Assembly: GCF_009696615.1 (NCBI RefSeq)
Contig: NZ_VULO01000002.1
Coordinates: 62,001-126,000 of the forward strand
Direction: 5' to 3'
DNA: 64,000 nucleotides
Source of the DNA: Scrofimicrobium canadense
Lineage (GTDB): Bacteria; Actinomycetota; Actinomycetes; Actinomycetales; Actinomycetaceae
The position numbers and the translations under genes were made by a program. This document shows positions 1-9,045 of this stretch, one piece after another (position 1 is the stretch's first letter; each line of letters starts with the position of its first letter). Below the pieces are notes generated by a model. The model was not told the DNA's origin. It was given only the letters and a program-made list of their open reading frames with translations, and made no database searches.

Positions 1-915
1 AGGAACGATATCACCCACCGCGTAGACATTGCCAACACCGGTATGTAGCCGTTCATTGGTGAGAACAAATCCGCGGTCTAGCTTCACGCCAATGCTGTCA
101 TACCCCAGACCATCAGTGAGAGGCCCGCGGCCCACTGCCACCAGCAGCACATCACCCTCAAATGTCTTACCGTCCTCTGTAGTAACGGTGACTCCATTTT
201 CGGTTTGTTCGTATGACGAGAAACGGGTCTTGGTCGCGAACTTGATGCCTCGTTTGCGGAAAGCCCGTTCAAGTTGCTTAGAAATCGTTGCATCTTCGTT
301 GGGGACCAAACTAGGTAGGCCCTCGATAATCGTGACTTCGGCGCCAAAAGAACGCCATGCTGAAGCAAATTCAACACCAATGACTCCGCCGCCTAGAATA
401 ATGGCGCTGCGAGGCACCCAATCCATTTGGAGAGCCTGCTCAGAAGCAATCACTCTGCCACCAATGGGCAGACCAGGAAGGCTGCGTGAATATGATCCTG
501 AGGCCAGGATGAGGTTCTTGCCTGTGATAATTCGTCCCTCAACATCAACTGTTGTTGGGGAGGTTACCCGGCCCCATCCGTGGATGACCTCTACGCCTCG
601 CGAAGACAGCAGGCCTTCAACGCCCTTGTATAGCTTGTTCACGATGGAATCGCGGTATTTTCCAACCTGTGCCATATTGATGCCTTGGAGCGTCGCTTCG
701 ACTCCAACATTGCTGGCCTCGCGTACGGCATCGGCGGTTTCAGCGGCATGTAAATATGCCTTGGTGGGGATGCAGCCCCGGTGAAGGCAAGTTCCCCCAA
801 CTTTGTCACCTTCTATCAATGCAACTTTGAGACCTAGCTGCCCTGCGCGCAACGCTGCCGCATAGCCTCCAGATCCAGCCCCAAGAATAACAACGTCGAA
901 ACTCTGGTCGCTCAC
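1..915 (-). CDS. lpdA: Dihydrolipoyl dehydrogenase, partial (3' end outside window)
   Basis: E3 flavoprotein that re-oxidises dihydrolipoamide with NAD+ in 2-oxo-acid dehydrogenase complexes. About 305 N-terminal residues of an expected ~460 are visible; the rest lies beyond base 1. Seen: FAD-binding GAGSGG at residues 12-17, the redox-active disulfide motif GTCLHRGC (Cys43/Cys48), an NAD-binding GGGVIG in the middle, and AVGD of the second FAD motif at the window edge. The start is GTG at 915 (reads VSDQSFDVVILG), preceded by a GGAGAG ribosome site. No E1/E2 gene is adjacent, so the complex it serves is unknown. Family assignment is secure; mycothione reductase is the main alternative and is less likely given this disulfide motif. 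Confidence 0.93.
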   Translation of the reverse strand, partial: MSDQSFDVVILGAGSGGYAAALRAGQLGLKVALIEGDKVGGTCLHRGCIPTKAYLHAAETADAVREASNVGVEATLQGINMAQVGKYRDSIVNKLYKGVEGLLSSRGVEVIHGWGRVTSPTTVDVEGRIITGKNLILASGSYSRSLPGLPIGGRVIASEQALQMDWVPRSAIILGGGVIGVEFASAWRSFGAEVTIIEGLPSLVPNEDATISKQLERAFRKRGIKFATKTRFSSYEQTENGVTVTTEDGKTFEGDVLLVAVGRGPLTDGLGYDSIGVKLDRGFVLTNERLHTGVGNVYAVGDIVP

Positions 916-1069
916 TCTATTCTCTCCTCGGGTCGACTCGACTTAGGTCCATTGTCCCACTACTTTGCCGTCGAGGTGGCCCCTAAATATGACAGACGCG
1001 CCACGTTTTCCCTGGGAGCGTAGAATCGTCACTGATATGTAATCTTCTGCCCACTTTTATTGGACAACA

Positions 1070-1516
1070 ATGACTGAATCTTCGCCGCCGGCTGACGACC
1101 GCACTGTATCTTTTGGACTAGGACGTTTGGTAATCGCCCTCTTCTGGATCGTAGCTGTAGTGGTCTTGGCCTTATCCCTATGGGGATTAGCTAGGGTCAC
1201 CTCGATACCTATCGGCTCACGCCTTATTGCCGTGCTGGCAGGAATCGTGTATCTCCTGGCAGCAATTGGTATGACTCATAATGGGCGTCGCATGCGCATG
1301 ATGGCTTGGGGTGCGTTAGTGACAGCTCTTGTGGGGCCTATCATTACTGGACTATCAGGCCTAGGGCTTCCCGATGCCCCCACGTTTTACTCTGCTTGGG
1401 CAAACTTTGGTGCAACATTTTGGTTCGCTCCCCTTGTCATTCCGTTGATAGGAATTGTATGGATGTGGATGTCTGACCCGCGCAGAATCGTCGAGCTTTC
1501 TGAAGGAATCAGGTGA
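1070..1516 (+). CDS. Small four-helix membrane protein of unknown function
   Basis: A 148-residue hydrophobic protein with four predicted membrane spans (about residues 17-40, 48-68, 76-98, 112-138) and a short polar N-terminus. I do not recognise a family. It is divergent from lpdA and precedes the acyltransferase-like gene by about 66 bases in the same direction, so co-transcription is possible. Only weak Shine-Dalgarno complementarity (TTGGAC) precedes the ATG. It is judged real because the membrane pattern is regular and the opposite strand holds no coherent protein. Confidence 0.7.
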   Translation: MTESSPPADDRTVSFGLGRLVIALFWIVAVVVLALSLWGLARVTSIPIGSRLIAVLAGIVYLLAAIGMTHNGRRMRMMAWGALVTALVGPIITGLSGLGLPDAPTFYSAWANFGATFWFAPLVIPLIGIVWMWMSDPRRIVELSEGIR

Positions 1517-1582
1517 GTGGTCGTATTTTTGCCCGATTCGCTAGACTCGGTGCGAAGGAGAATACGTTGAGGGAGCGGTGCT

Positions 1583-2851
1583 GTGAAATGGAGTCGGTTG
1601 GATCATGCAGCCAAGCTCTATGCGACCACGGCAGATGCCTCCAATAGTTCGACATTTCGATTGAGTGCAGTCTTATATGACCAGATAGACCCTGATGCGT
1701 TGCAGCGCGCCGCCGACCGTACGTTAGATCGATATCAGGGTTTCAATGTACGGCTGTCCAGCGGTCTTTTCTGGAATTTCTTGGCACGCAACACCGCGGG
1801 GATTGTGGTCGAGGCGGAGAGTGACTATCCGTGTTTCCCGATTTCGACCGGTGGGCCCGGGGCTCCTCTTTTACGGATTATTTACCATGAGAGGCGCATC
1901 TCGGTTGAGTTTTTCCATGCGCTTACCGACGGGACGGGAGGGTTGGAGTTCCTCAAAACGCTACTTCGTGAGTATTTACAGCAAAAGGGCATCGCTATAG
2001 CGTCAGAAGGGCTCGTCATTCCTAGTGATAGCTTACCGGGGATTGGCGAGGGAGAAGATGGTTTTTCCCTGTACCGCGACCAGTGCCGTGCACTTGCTGA
2101 GGGGGTCAGTATCACCTCGCCAAAAGCTCGGCACATCGCAGGGACGCCTTTTGACAATCCCGGGCATAACGTGGTCGAGGCGATCACGACCATGGATGGT
2201 GTGGCTCAGGCAGCACGACTACACCAGACGACCGTGACAGGTCTACTTATCGCTGTCGCGCTCAAGGCAGCTGCACTCACCGAGCCACGCCGTGAGTCCG
2301 AGCCATTCGTGGTATCAATGCCGGTCAACCTCCGCCGCGTATTTCCTTCCTCTACTTTGCGCAACTTTTTTGTCATCGTCAATATCGGTGACAATACCGA
2401 CTCATATGATGACATGGAACGAGTTATTCATAGTGTCAGGACAGAAATGGATGCAAAGCTGTCACGGCCAATGCTTGCCAGATACGTTGCAGATACGATG
2501 CGGTTCGACCAGAATCTGGTATCTCGTTTCACCCCGAATATTCTCAAACGGCCAATGGTACGTTTTGGTTTTAATCGTTTTGGTCAATCGGTCACTACGA
2601 TGACGTTATCTAATCTCGGTGTTATCCGTCTTCCCTCGCAGATGGAGTCTTTCGTTGAGAGACTTGACTTCCATCTCTATCCCGCGAAGGCTACGCCCGT
2701 GAATATCGCAGCGATTTCCTATGGGGGATTTGCTTCGATTTCTTTTGCAAGATCCATTGTTGAAGCAGATTTCATACGGCATTGCGCCGATCTGCTTTCA
2801 CATACCATTAACGAGCCTGTAGCGTTCACCTCGAACGAATGGGGACTCTAG
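1583..2851 (+). CDS. Condensation/alcohol acetyltransferase-like protein
   Basis: A 422-residue protein of the chloramphenicol-acetyltransferase fold superfamily (condensation domain, PapA and alcohol acetyltransferase relatives). The hallmark HxxxDG catalytic motif is seen as FHALTDGTGG, with His112 and Asp116. A later segment with FVVSMPVNLR resembles the second core motif of these enzymes. Such proteins move acyl groups from CoA or carrier proteins to an alcohol or amine; the substrate here is unknown. The GTG start at 1583 has GGGAG seven bases upstream. Its stop overlaps the next gene (TAGTG), which suggests translational coupling with the zinc-ribbon membrane protein. A role in making an envelope lipid or ester is inference from this pairing. 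Confidence 0.75.
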   Translation: MKWSRLDHAAKLYATTADASNSSTFRLSAVLYDQIDPDALQRAADRTLDRYQGFNVRLSSGLFWNFLARNTAGIVVEAESDYPCFPISTGGPGAPLLRIIYHERRISVEFFHALTDGTGGLEFLKTLLREYLQQKGIAIASEGLVIPSDSLPGIGEGEDGFSLYRDQCRALAEGVSITSPKARHIAGTPFDNPGHNVVEAITTMDGVAQAARLHQTTVTGLLIAVALKAAALTEPRRESEPFVVSMPVNLRRVFPSSTLRNFFVIVNIGDNTDSYDDMERVIHSVRTEMDAKLSRPMLARYVADTMRFDQNLVSRFTPNILKRPMVRFGFNRFGQSVTTMTLSNLGVIRLPSQMESFVERLDFHLYPAKATPVNIAAISYGGFASISFARSIVEADFIRHCADLLSHTINEPVAFTSNEWGL

Positions 2852-3540
2852 TGTTTCTCGCTGTTCAATGTGCTGAATGCGGCCATGATGTTGATTCTCG
2901 TCTAACACGCTGTCCTCTCTGCGGTGTTGCCTTATCTCACTGCGCAAACGGTGAGTCCCACGCGTATCCCTCATATGCGGGATACGTGCGGCGTCGGCGT
3001 CGACAGCAGCTACGGCGCCTTGTTGCTTTTATATCGGTGTCGGCCATCATTGTTGTTGTTGCTATCAACCTCTTGTATCAGTCCCACGGATGGTGGTCGC
3101 TGATAGTGATTACAGTGATCGCCTATTCATGGCTGACAGTAAGCGACACAGTGCTTTCACTCAAAAGCCTTATGTTGCGCCTGGGAGTTCAGGTGTATGC
3201 GTTGGTGATAGCGATGGTCATCCTTGACTGGCGTACGGGCTTGCACGGCTGGTCGGTAGATTATGTCATCCCCGCTATTCTTTTCCTTTCATTGGTGGGG
3301 GCCCTTGTAGGAATAGGAATTTCCAGGTTTTACGGGTGGAAAACCTCTGAGATTTTTGGCTTTGCAGTCGCGGTAACTGTGGGAGCTTTGATCATGCTGG
3401 GGCTTTCCTTCAGTCCACTGGTAAAAGTCGCATGGCCCTCTCAGGCTGTGGCTTGTGTAGGCGTAGTCCTTCTTGCGGCGTCAGCGGTCTTTTTACGCAA
3501 GGAATTTTCGCAGCACCTGCGTGAACAGTGGCATTTTTAG
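2851..3540 (+). CDS. DUF6320-like zinc-ribbon membrane protein
   Basis: About 229 residues. The N-terminus carries a four-cysteine zinc ribbon (CAECG, then CPLCG), followed by a basic RRRRRQQLRR stretch and six predicted membrane helices. This arrangement matches DUF6320-type proteins, which are often encoded beside condensation/alcohol-acetyltransferase-like proteins; that pairing is recalled, not searched. I chose GTG at 2851 because GGGGA lies just upstream and the frame overlaps the previous stop by one base. An ATG at 2839 in the same frame would add four residues but lacks a ribosome site. It may anchor the acyltransferase to the membrane or act with it. Biochemical function is unknown. 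Confidence 0.7.
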   Translation: MFLAVQCAECGHDVDSRLTRCPLCGVALSHCANGESHAYPSYAGYVRRRRRQQLRRLVAFISVSAIIVVVAINLLYQSHGWWSLIVITVIAYSWLTVSDTVLSLKSLMLRLGVQVYALVIAMVILDWRTGLHGWSVDYVIPAILFLSLVGALVGIGISRFYGWKTSEIFGFAVAVTVGALIMLGLSFSPLVKVAWPSQAVACVGVVLLAASAVFLRKEFSQHLREQWHF

Positions 3541-3593
3541 ATTGAGTACTGCTCCCGGGTGCGAGCTGCATATGGCCGTGTTCTACTATCCCC

Positions 3594-4670
3594 ATGAAAC
3601 GAAGCATTCGGGTAATAGCGCTGAGTAGCCTAATCCTGGGCATATCTGGATGCGCCCCTGATGATGGAACTCGGGATGCACTCGTGAGTATCGGGCCGCT
3701 CCTAGCGGAAGCAGAAATACCGCTGGCTCAGGTTCGATACAACAACGGTGAGGGTAGTGACCACACACTGACTTTTATCGAGGGGGATGTTGCAGAAACC
3801 AACGAGCCAGCTCACTTCGCCTATCGCTCAATTACAAAGTCGTTTGTTGGCACCGTGGTGCTGCAGTTGGTGGACGAGGGAAAACTCAGCCTTGACGATC
3901 CGGTAAGCGAATACATCAGTGGAGTCCCAGACGGGGACCAGATCACTATCGCACAATTGGGAACGATGCGCTCGGAGCTTCCCAACTATTCGGCACTTCC
4001 CTCCTTCGGCGAAGAGTTGCAGCAAGACCCAGCGCGCACTGTTCCCGCGCAGGAATTGCTGGAGCTGGCTTTCAGTGCACCAACAGTTTTTCCGCCCGGA
4101 AGTAGCTATGAGTACTCAAATACCAATACTGTGCTTCTTGGAGAGATAATCGAATCAGTGGAAGGGGTTCCTTGGCAAGAATCTGTCGCCAGAAGAATTG
4201 TTGATCCAATAGGCCTCGACTCAGTTTCTTATCCGCAAGGTGCCGTGATGCCGGATCCGGAGACTCAAGGATTCCAGATAGAAGGTGGGATTGCGGAAGA
4301 ATTACCGCCAGTGTCATTCTCTTGGTTCGGAGCTGCTGGAGGCCTTGTTGGTGATATTGAGAGCTTGGACCTGTGGGCAAGAGCATTGGGGGCAGGGGAC
4401 CTTGTGTCGCAGCAGTCCCACGAGTACCGCCTGGGTTCGCTTGCCTCGACAAAAAGCGATAGCGAGAGTCCTTTCTATGACGCCTACGGCTTTGCCTTGG
4501 GAGAAATCCAGGGGTGGATCGGACATACGGGCACGGGCCTTGGATACCAGTCTCTAGCAATGTACAACCCAAAAAGTGGAGATAGCATAGCGATACTACT
4601 CAACGCGACGGGCTCGGATCCAGATCTTCCTGCGCGCCTTTTTACGGGCTTCGGATGCGAAAAACCGTAA
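3594..4670 (+). CDS. Serine hydrolase lipoprotein (class C beta-lactamase/DD-peptidase fold)
   Basis: 358 residues with a lipoprotein signal peptide ending in the lipobox LGISGC, so it should be anchored outside the membrane. All three motifs of penicillin-recognising serine hydrolases are present: SxxK as SITK (Ser79-Lys82), YxN as YSN (Tyr174) and HTG in place of KTG (His311). The fold is used by class C beta-lactamases, DD-carboxypeptidases, esterases and D-aminopeptidases; sequence alone does not give the substrate. It follows the acyltransferase/zinc-ribbon pair on the same strand with a 53-base gap and may hydrolyse the product they make (inference). It converges with ndh, only 35 bases separating the two stops. 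Confidence 0.82.
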   Translation: MKRSIRVIALSSLILGISGCAPDDGTRDALVSIGPLLAEAEIPLAQVRYNNGEGSDHTLTFIEGDVAETNEPAHFAYRSITKSFVGTVVLQLVDEGKLSLDDPVSEYISGVPDGDQITIAQLGTMRSELPNYSALPSFGEELQQDPARTVPAQELLELAFSAPTVFPPGSSYEYSNTNTVLLGEIIESVEGVPWQESVARRIVDPIGLDSVSYPQGAVMPDPETQGFQIEGGIAEELPPVSFSWFGAAGGLVGDIESLDLWARALGAGDLVSQQSHEYRLGSLASTKSDSESPFYDAYGFALGEIQGWIGHTGTGLGYQSLAMYNPKSGDSIAILLNATGSDPDLPARLFTGFGCEKP

Positions 4671-4705
4671 AAATCCAACACTCAGCACATAAACGGCATC
4701 GAGAC

Positions 4706-6055
4706 CTAGCCCTGAGGATCCTCGCCTGCGACGAGCCTTCCAGAGGCCCCCTTACCGAGATGTTCGAGCGCGAGCCGAGCAACCATTTGTTGATTTGTTG
4801 CTGCACGTTCAGGTCTGGCTCGCGACAAGAAACTCACCATCCAATGGATCAGCGTGGAAACACGTGCTTTGAAGCCGGTGATGTAGAGCAAATGAAGAAA
4901 GCACCACGCCAGCCAGGCAGTGAAACCATCGAATTGGAGTTTCCCCATGCTTACCACGGCCTTGAACCTAGCGATTGTCGCCATAGATCCTTTGTCGAAA
5001 TAGCGGAAGGCCTCGTCTTTCGATGGCTGTCCTCGAAGTTGTTGCTTGATTTTCTTGCCTACAAAGCGAGCGCTTTGGATGGCGCCTTGAGCAACCCCGG
5101 GTACGCCCTCCATACTCATCAAATCACCAATGACAAAGATATCTTTGTGCCGTGAGACTGTCAGATCAGGGTTGACCTTGACGCGACCTGCCCGATCCAA
5201 CTCAACCCCCGTCTGCTGAGCTAACACTTGACCAAGCTCAGATGCCTGTACGCCTGCTGCCCATACTTTGCACGAGGTAGGTATCGTCTCGAGGTCTCCG
5301 TTGACGTTCTTAATCGTGACGGAGTCTCCATCGACGTTGGTGACTAAAGTATTCCCGCGAAATTCAACTCCCAGTTTTGTTAGGGCCTTCTTCGTCCGGT
5401 TTCCCAGTTTTTCGCCGAACGAGGGAAGTGGTAGCGGCGCTCCATCAACCAGAATGACCCGCGCTTTTGTTGGGTCAATGGTGCGGAATTCCCCCTTAAG
5501 AGTGTGCGAGGAGAGCTCACGAATTTGCCCGGCCATTTCTACACCAGTGGGTCCGGCTCCAACAACAACGAAGGTTAAAAGTTGCTCAATCCGGCTTGGA
5601 TCAGTTTCGATCTCAGCCAATTCGAATGCGTTGAAAATGCGTGCGCGTAGTTCAAGCGCGTCATCAATAGTTTTTAGTCCTGGAGCGAAAGAGGCAAATT
5701 GCCCATTGCCAAAATATGACTGTCCTACTCCGGTTGCGACTGCCAGGATGTCGTAGGGGGTGCGGTGATAGTCATTGTGGTTGCGCCACACAACCGTCTT
5801 TGTCTCTGTATCAATATCTTCAACGAGTCCCTGCAGAACAGTGACGTTCTTTTGCGAGGATAGAATTTCGCGAGTAGCCGGTGCGACTTCTCCCTCAGAG
5901 AGAATCCCTGTTGCAACCTGGTAGAGGAGAGGCTGAAAAAGATGTTGTGGGGTCATCGCGATAAGAGTGATGTCAACATCTTCTTTTCGCAACGACTTTG
6001 CGAGGAAGAGGCCGCCAAAACCAGACCCTAAGATGACCACATGCGGTCTGCTCAC
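4706..6055 (-). CDS. ndh: Type II NADH dehydrogenase
   Basis: A 449-residue single-subunit, non-proton-pumping NADH:quinone oxidoreductase at the cytoplasmic face of the membrane. Seen: FAD-binding GSGFGG close to the N-terminus (VVILGSGFGGL), the NDH-2 segment LFQPLLYQVATG, the NAD-binding GAGPTGVEMAG in the middle, the VWAAGVQAS segment, and the FAD-ligating IGDLMS motif. A hydrophobic stretch near the C-terminus (TAWLAWCFLHLLYITGF) fits membrane attachment. It starts with ATG at 6055. It is divergent from the ABC importer genes, sharing a 192-base intergenic region. Length and motif order are normal for the family. Confidence 0.95.
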   Translation of the reverse strand: MSRPHVVILGSGFGGLFLAKSLRKEDVDITLIAMTPQHLFQPLLYQVATGILSEGEVAPATREILSSQKNVTVLQGLVEDIDTETKTVVWRNHNDYHRTPYDILAVATGVGQSYFGNGQFASFAPGLKTIDDALELRARIFNAFELAEIETDPSRIEQLLTFVVVGAGPTGVEMAGQIRELSSHTLKGEFRTIDPTKARVILVDGAPLPLPSFGEKLGNRTKKALTKLGVEFRGNTLVTNVDGDSVTIKNVNGDLETIPTSCKVWAAGVQASELGQVLAQQTGVELDRAGRVKVNPDLTVSRHKDIFVIGDLMSMEGVPGVAQGAIQSARFVGKKIKQQLRGQPSKDEAFRYFDKGSMATIARFKAVVSMGKLQFDGFTAWLAWCFLHLLYITGFKARVSTLIHWMVSFLSRARPERAATNQQMVARLALEHLGKGASGRLVAGEDPQG

Positions 6056-6247
6056 GTAGACTCCTTCAATAATTTCGACCCAACGATGTTATCAAAATTG
6101 AGATTGGTGGTTGAGAGGCCTATCTCATCACTGCGTACCCTCATTGAATCCAGGGAATGGACCCTTACTCTCCGTAATCTCACATGTCCGTAACATTCTT
6201 GGGGGCATCCAGGAGCGTGGAAGCTCAACGATGGAAGGATAAGTTTC

Positions 6248-7276
6248 GTGAGACTTATGAAGAATACAACTGCAGTCCTTGCTGCCACAGTTACTGCGTT
6301 TGGGTTGGCTGCGTGCGGATCGAGTGAGCCCCAAAGCGGTTCAGTTCAGACTCAAAGCGGCACAGAAGCATCGACCACTGAGCCCGGCGGACAGTCCTTT
6401 AATATCGCTGTAGCGCAGATCGTTACCCATCCTTCTCTTGATGCCTCGATCGAGGGTTTTAAGGCAGCAATAGCAGACGCTGGTCTTGACGTGAAATATG
6501 ACGACCAAAATGCCAACAACGATCAGACTGTTGTACCTACGATAGCCACTTCGGTTGGCGGCTCTGGTGCTGATCTGGTGTTGGCCGTGGGGACCCCGAT
6601 CGCACAGGGGTTGGCTCAGGCGGTTTCCGATAAGCCAATTCTCTTCACAGCAGTCACTGATCCATTGGGGGCTGGCTTGGTGGATAGTCTTGAAAAACCG
6701 GGGAAAAACGTTACAGGAACCTCAGATGCGAACCCCGTCAGTGAACAAATTGAGTTGATCACGAAAGTTGTTCCCGGTGCGAAGACTCTTGGTGTGATTT
6801 TCAATCCAGGAGAAGCGAACTCTCAAGTTCAGGTCGAATGGGTGAAAGAGGCCGCAGATAAACTGGGTCTTACCGTGCAGGAGGCCGCATCTGTAACAAC
6901 TGCCGATGTGCAACAAGCTGCCGATTCGCTCAATGTGGATGCCATTTACGTTCCCACAGATAACACTGTGGTCTCAGCACTGGACTCCGTATTACAGGTG
7001 GGCGAATCAAAGAAAATTCCGGTTTTTGCTGCTGAGGGTGACTCGGTGGAAAAGGGCGCTTTGGCTACGTACGGAATTTCTTACTATGAGCTTGGATACC
7101 AGACGGGTGAAATGGCTGTCAGAATCCTCACCGAGGGGGCCAGTCCTGCCGACATGCCCGTGGAAACACAGGCCGACCTTCTTCTATACATCAACCAAGC
7201 AGCTGCGGGACGCATGGGCGTAGCTGTTCCTGAAGAAGTTATTGCAGAAGCAAAACCAGAAAATATTTTCGAGTAG
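6248..7276 (+). CDS. ABC transporter substrate-binding lipoprotein (TrpX-like, PF04392 type)
   Basis: 342 residues. The signal peptide has the lipobox FGLAAC, and a Ser/Thr/Gly-rich linker precedes the binding domain. The body (FNIAVAQIVTHPSLDASIEGFKAA, then DLVLAVGTPIAQ and ILFTAVTDPLGAGLV) is typical of the PF04392 family, which includes streptococcal TrpX for tryptophan. I chose GTG at 6248 because AAGGA lies eight bases upstream; ATG at 6257 is too far from it. It is the first gene of a binding protein-permease-ATPase operon. Substrate is not proven: tryptophan or another small aromatic is the family-based guess. No T-box or trp leader is visible upstream. Confidence 0.87.
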   Translation: MRLMKNTTAVLAATVTAFGLAACGSSEPQSGSVQTQSGTEASTTEPGGQSFNIAVAQIVTHPSLDASIEGFKAAIADAGLDVKYDDQNANNDQTVVPTIATSVGGSGADLVLAVGTPIAQGLAQAVSDKPILFTAVTDPLGAGLVDSLEKPGKNVTGTSDANPVSEQIELITKVVPGAKTLGVIFNPGEANSQVQVEWVKEAADKLGLTVQEAASVTTADVQQAADSLNVDAIYVPTDNTVVSALDSVLQVGESKKIPVFAAEGDSVEKGALATYGISYYELGYQTGEMAVRILTEGASPADMPVETQADLLLYINQAAAGRMGVAVPEEVIAEAKPENIFE

Positions 7277-7319
7277 AACCTGTCAGTGGTTCTACCACTG
7301 ACACACGTGGGAGCTGTAG

Positions 7320-8249
7320 ATGATCGGCGCAATTGAGCTGGGCCTGCTGTATGCCATGATGGCATTGGGCGTATATTTGACGTTCCGGATCCTTGAATTT
7401 GCGGACCTTACGGTTGATGGATCCTTTACGACAGGCGCGGCTATTGCGGCGGTTGCAATTGTAGGGGGAGTTAACCCTTGGCTGGCCGTCCTCTTTGCTT
7501 TTCTCGGTGGCATGGTGGCGGGTACCGTCACCGGCCTCCTTAACACCAAAGGTAATATAGACGGGCTACTTGCTGGAATCCTCACACAGATTGGACTCTA
7601 TTCCATCAATCTGCGAATTATGGGAACCGCGAATATTTCGCTGTTGCGCGAACCCACTTTGATGAGCGGATTGAAGGATGCCGAGCTACTTGGCACATGG
7701 TGGGCTGTCGGGATCTTCCTCTTCCTAGCTCTATTTGTCTTGGCAGCGGTCATTTGGTTCTTACACACCAATGTGGGACTGGCAATGCGCGCGACAGGCG
7801 ACAACCCAGAGATGATCAGTTCCTTTGGGGCGTCTATCGACGGAATGAAAATACTGGGGCTCGCACTATCGAATGGAATGGTGGCCGTTTCGGGGGCGCT
7901 AGTTGCGCAGTACCAGGGGTATGCCGATATCGGCATGGGGATCGGTATGATCGTGGCAGGCCTTGCTTCGGTGATTATTGGTCAGGCAATCTTTGGTCGT
8001 TTGACGATTCTGCGTGCTGCCACGGCTGTTGTGGTGGGAGCAGTTCTCTACCGCCTCGTCATTTACGCAGCATTACTGGTGGGGCTCGATCCAAATGACA
8101 TGAAACTGGTATCTGCAGTCATTGTGGTTTTGGCTCTCTTGATTCCGCAGATCAAACTGTTCAAGCGGGTTCCTAAGCGGTTCCGTTCTGCTACTGAGGT
8201 GGAAGTACGGGATTCAGCTACTGTTGGCTCTATTGAGAGGGAAGCGTAA
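7320..8249 (+). CDS. ABC transporter permease (TrpY-like)
   Basis: 309 residues with about eight to nine predicted membrane helices, of the branched-chain-amino-acid/ribose permease superfamily. The N-terminus (GAIELGLLYAMMALGVYLTFRILEF) and TVDGSFTTGAA are characteristic of permeases paired with PF04392 binding proteins. It starts with ATG at 7320 with GGAG just upstream. The stop overlaps the ATG of the ATPase gene by one base (TAATG), indicating translational coupling. It would form the homodimeric membrane channel of the importer. Confidence 0.9.
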   Translation: MIGAIELGLLYAMMALGVYLTFRILEFADLTVDGSFTTGAAIAAVAIVGGVNPWLAVLFAFLGGMVAGTVTGLLNTKGNIDGLLAGILTQIGLYSINLRIMGTANISLLREPTLMSGLKDAELLGTWWAVGIFLFLALFVLAAVIWFLHTNVGLAMRATGDNPEMISSFGASIDGMKILGLALSNGMVAVSGALVAQYQGYADIGMGIGMIVAGLASVIIGQAIFGRLTILRAATAVVVGAVLYRLVIYAALLVGLDPNDMKLVSAVIVVLALLIPQIKLFKRVPKRFRSATEVEVRDSATVGSIEREA

Positions 8250-9040
8250 TGTTGCGTATACAGGGAGTCTCCAAGACATTCTTTCCCGGCACGGTCAACG
8301 AGCGGCGTGCGTTAGTTGATGTCAGCCTGCATTTGCGTGAAAGGGATTTTGTCACCGTTATCGGATCTAACGGTGCGGGCAAGTCCACACTGCTCAATGT
8401 TGTTGCGGGCTCTATTCGACCAGATGCTGGCGCAATTGCTATCGCTGGCAGAGACGTGACTCGTTTGGACGATCATCAGCGCGCCGCATACGTAGGACGC
8501 GTGTTCCAAAATCCCTCATCTGGAACCGCGCCTCACCTGACGATCGCAGAAAATCTCGCTATCGCTCAGAGCCGAGGAAAGAAACGCACCTTGGGAATGG
8601 CTGTAACCGCCCGCAAACGGATGACTTATCGAGATGAGCTCTCGATACTTGAACAAGGCTTAGAGGACCGTTTAGGTGACTGGGTTGGCCTACTGTCCGG
8701 TGGACAGCGTCAGTCGCTGTCATTATTGATGGCGACATTTACGCGTCCGCAGATACTTCTTTTGGATGAGCACACCGCTGCCTTGGACCCAACTAGAGCT
8801 GGCCTGGTCATTAAGCTTACTCGTGAACTTGTTGAGAGGCATCGCCTTACCACCTTGATGGTCACGCACAACATGGAACAGGCTCTATCGATGGGAAATA
8901 GGCTGATCATGATGCATGCGGGCCGCATTATTTTAGACGTGGCTGACGAAGAAAAAGCCAAGATGACAGTTGCTGACCTGATGAAGAGCTTCGAGAACCT
9001 CCGGGACGCAGAACTCTCTGATCGCACGCTTTTACAGTAA
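8249..9040 (+). CDS. ABC transporter ATP-binding protein (TrpZ-like)
   Basis: 263-residue ATPase of the importer encoded with the two preceding genes. Seen: Walker A GSNGAGKST, Q-loop region VFQNP, signature LLSGGQRQ and Walker B LLLDEHTAALDP. The DEHTAALDP variant is what one sees in TrpZ-like ATPases of this transporter class, which supports treating the three genes as one system. Start ATG 8249 overlaps the permease stop. It converges with the LCP gene, whose stop is only six bases away, so the two transcripts probably share little or no separate terminator. Confidence 0.92.
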   Translation: MLRIQGVSKTFFPGTVNERRALVDVSLHLRERDFVTVIGSNGAGKSTLLNVVAGSIRPDAGAIAIAGRDVTRLDDHQRAAYVGRVFQNPSSGTAPHLTIAENLAIAQSRGKKRTLGMAVTARKRMTYRDELSILEQGLEDRLGDWVGLLSGGQRQSLSLLMATFTRPQILLLDEHTAALDPTRAGLVIKLTRELVERHRLTTLMVTHNMEQALSMGNRLIMMHAGRIILDVADEEKAKMTVADLMKSFENLRDAELSDRTLLQ

Positions 9041-9045
9041 AACTT

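Noticed and set aside
29-784. Long plus-strand open frame of 251 codons
   Set aside because: It is the complement of lpdA; the minus strand carries all dihydrolipoyl dehydrogenase motifs.
4655-5155. Plus-strand open frame of 166 codons
   Set aside because: Antisense to the 3' part of ndh and without recognisable domain.
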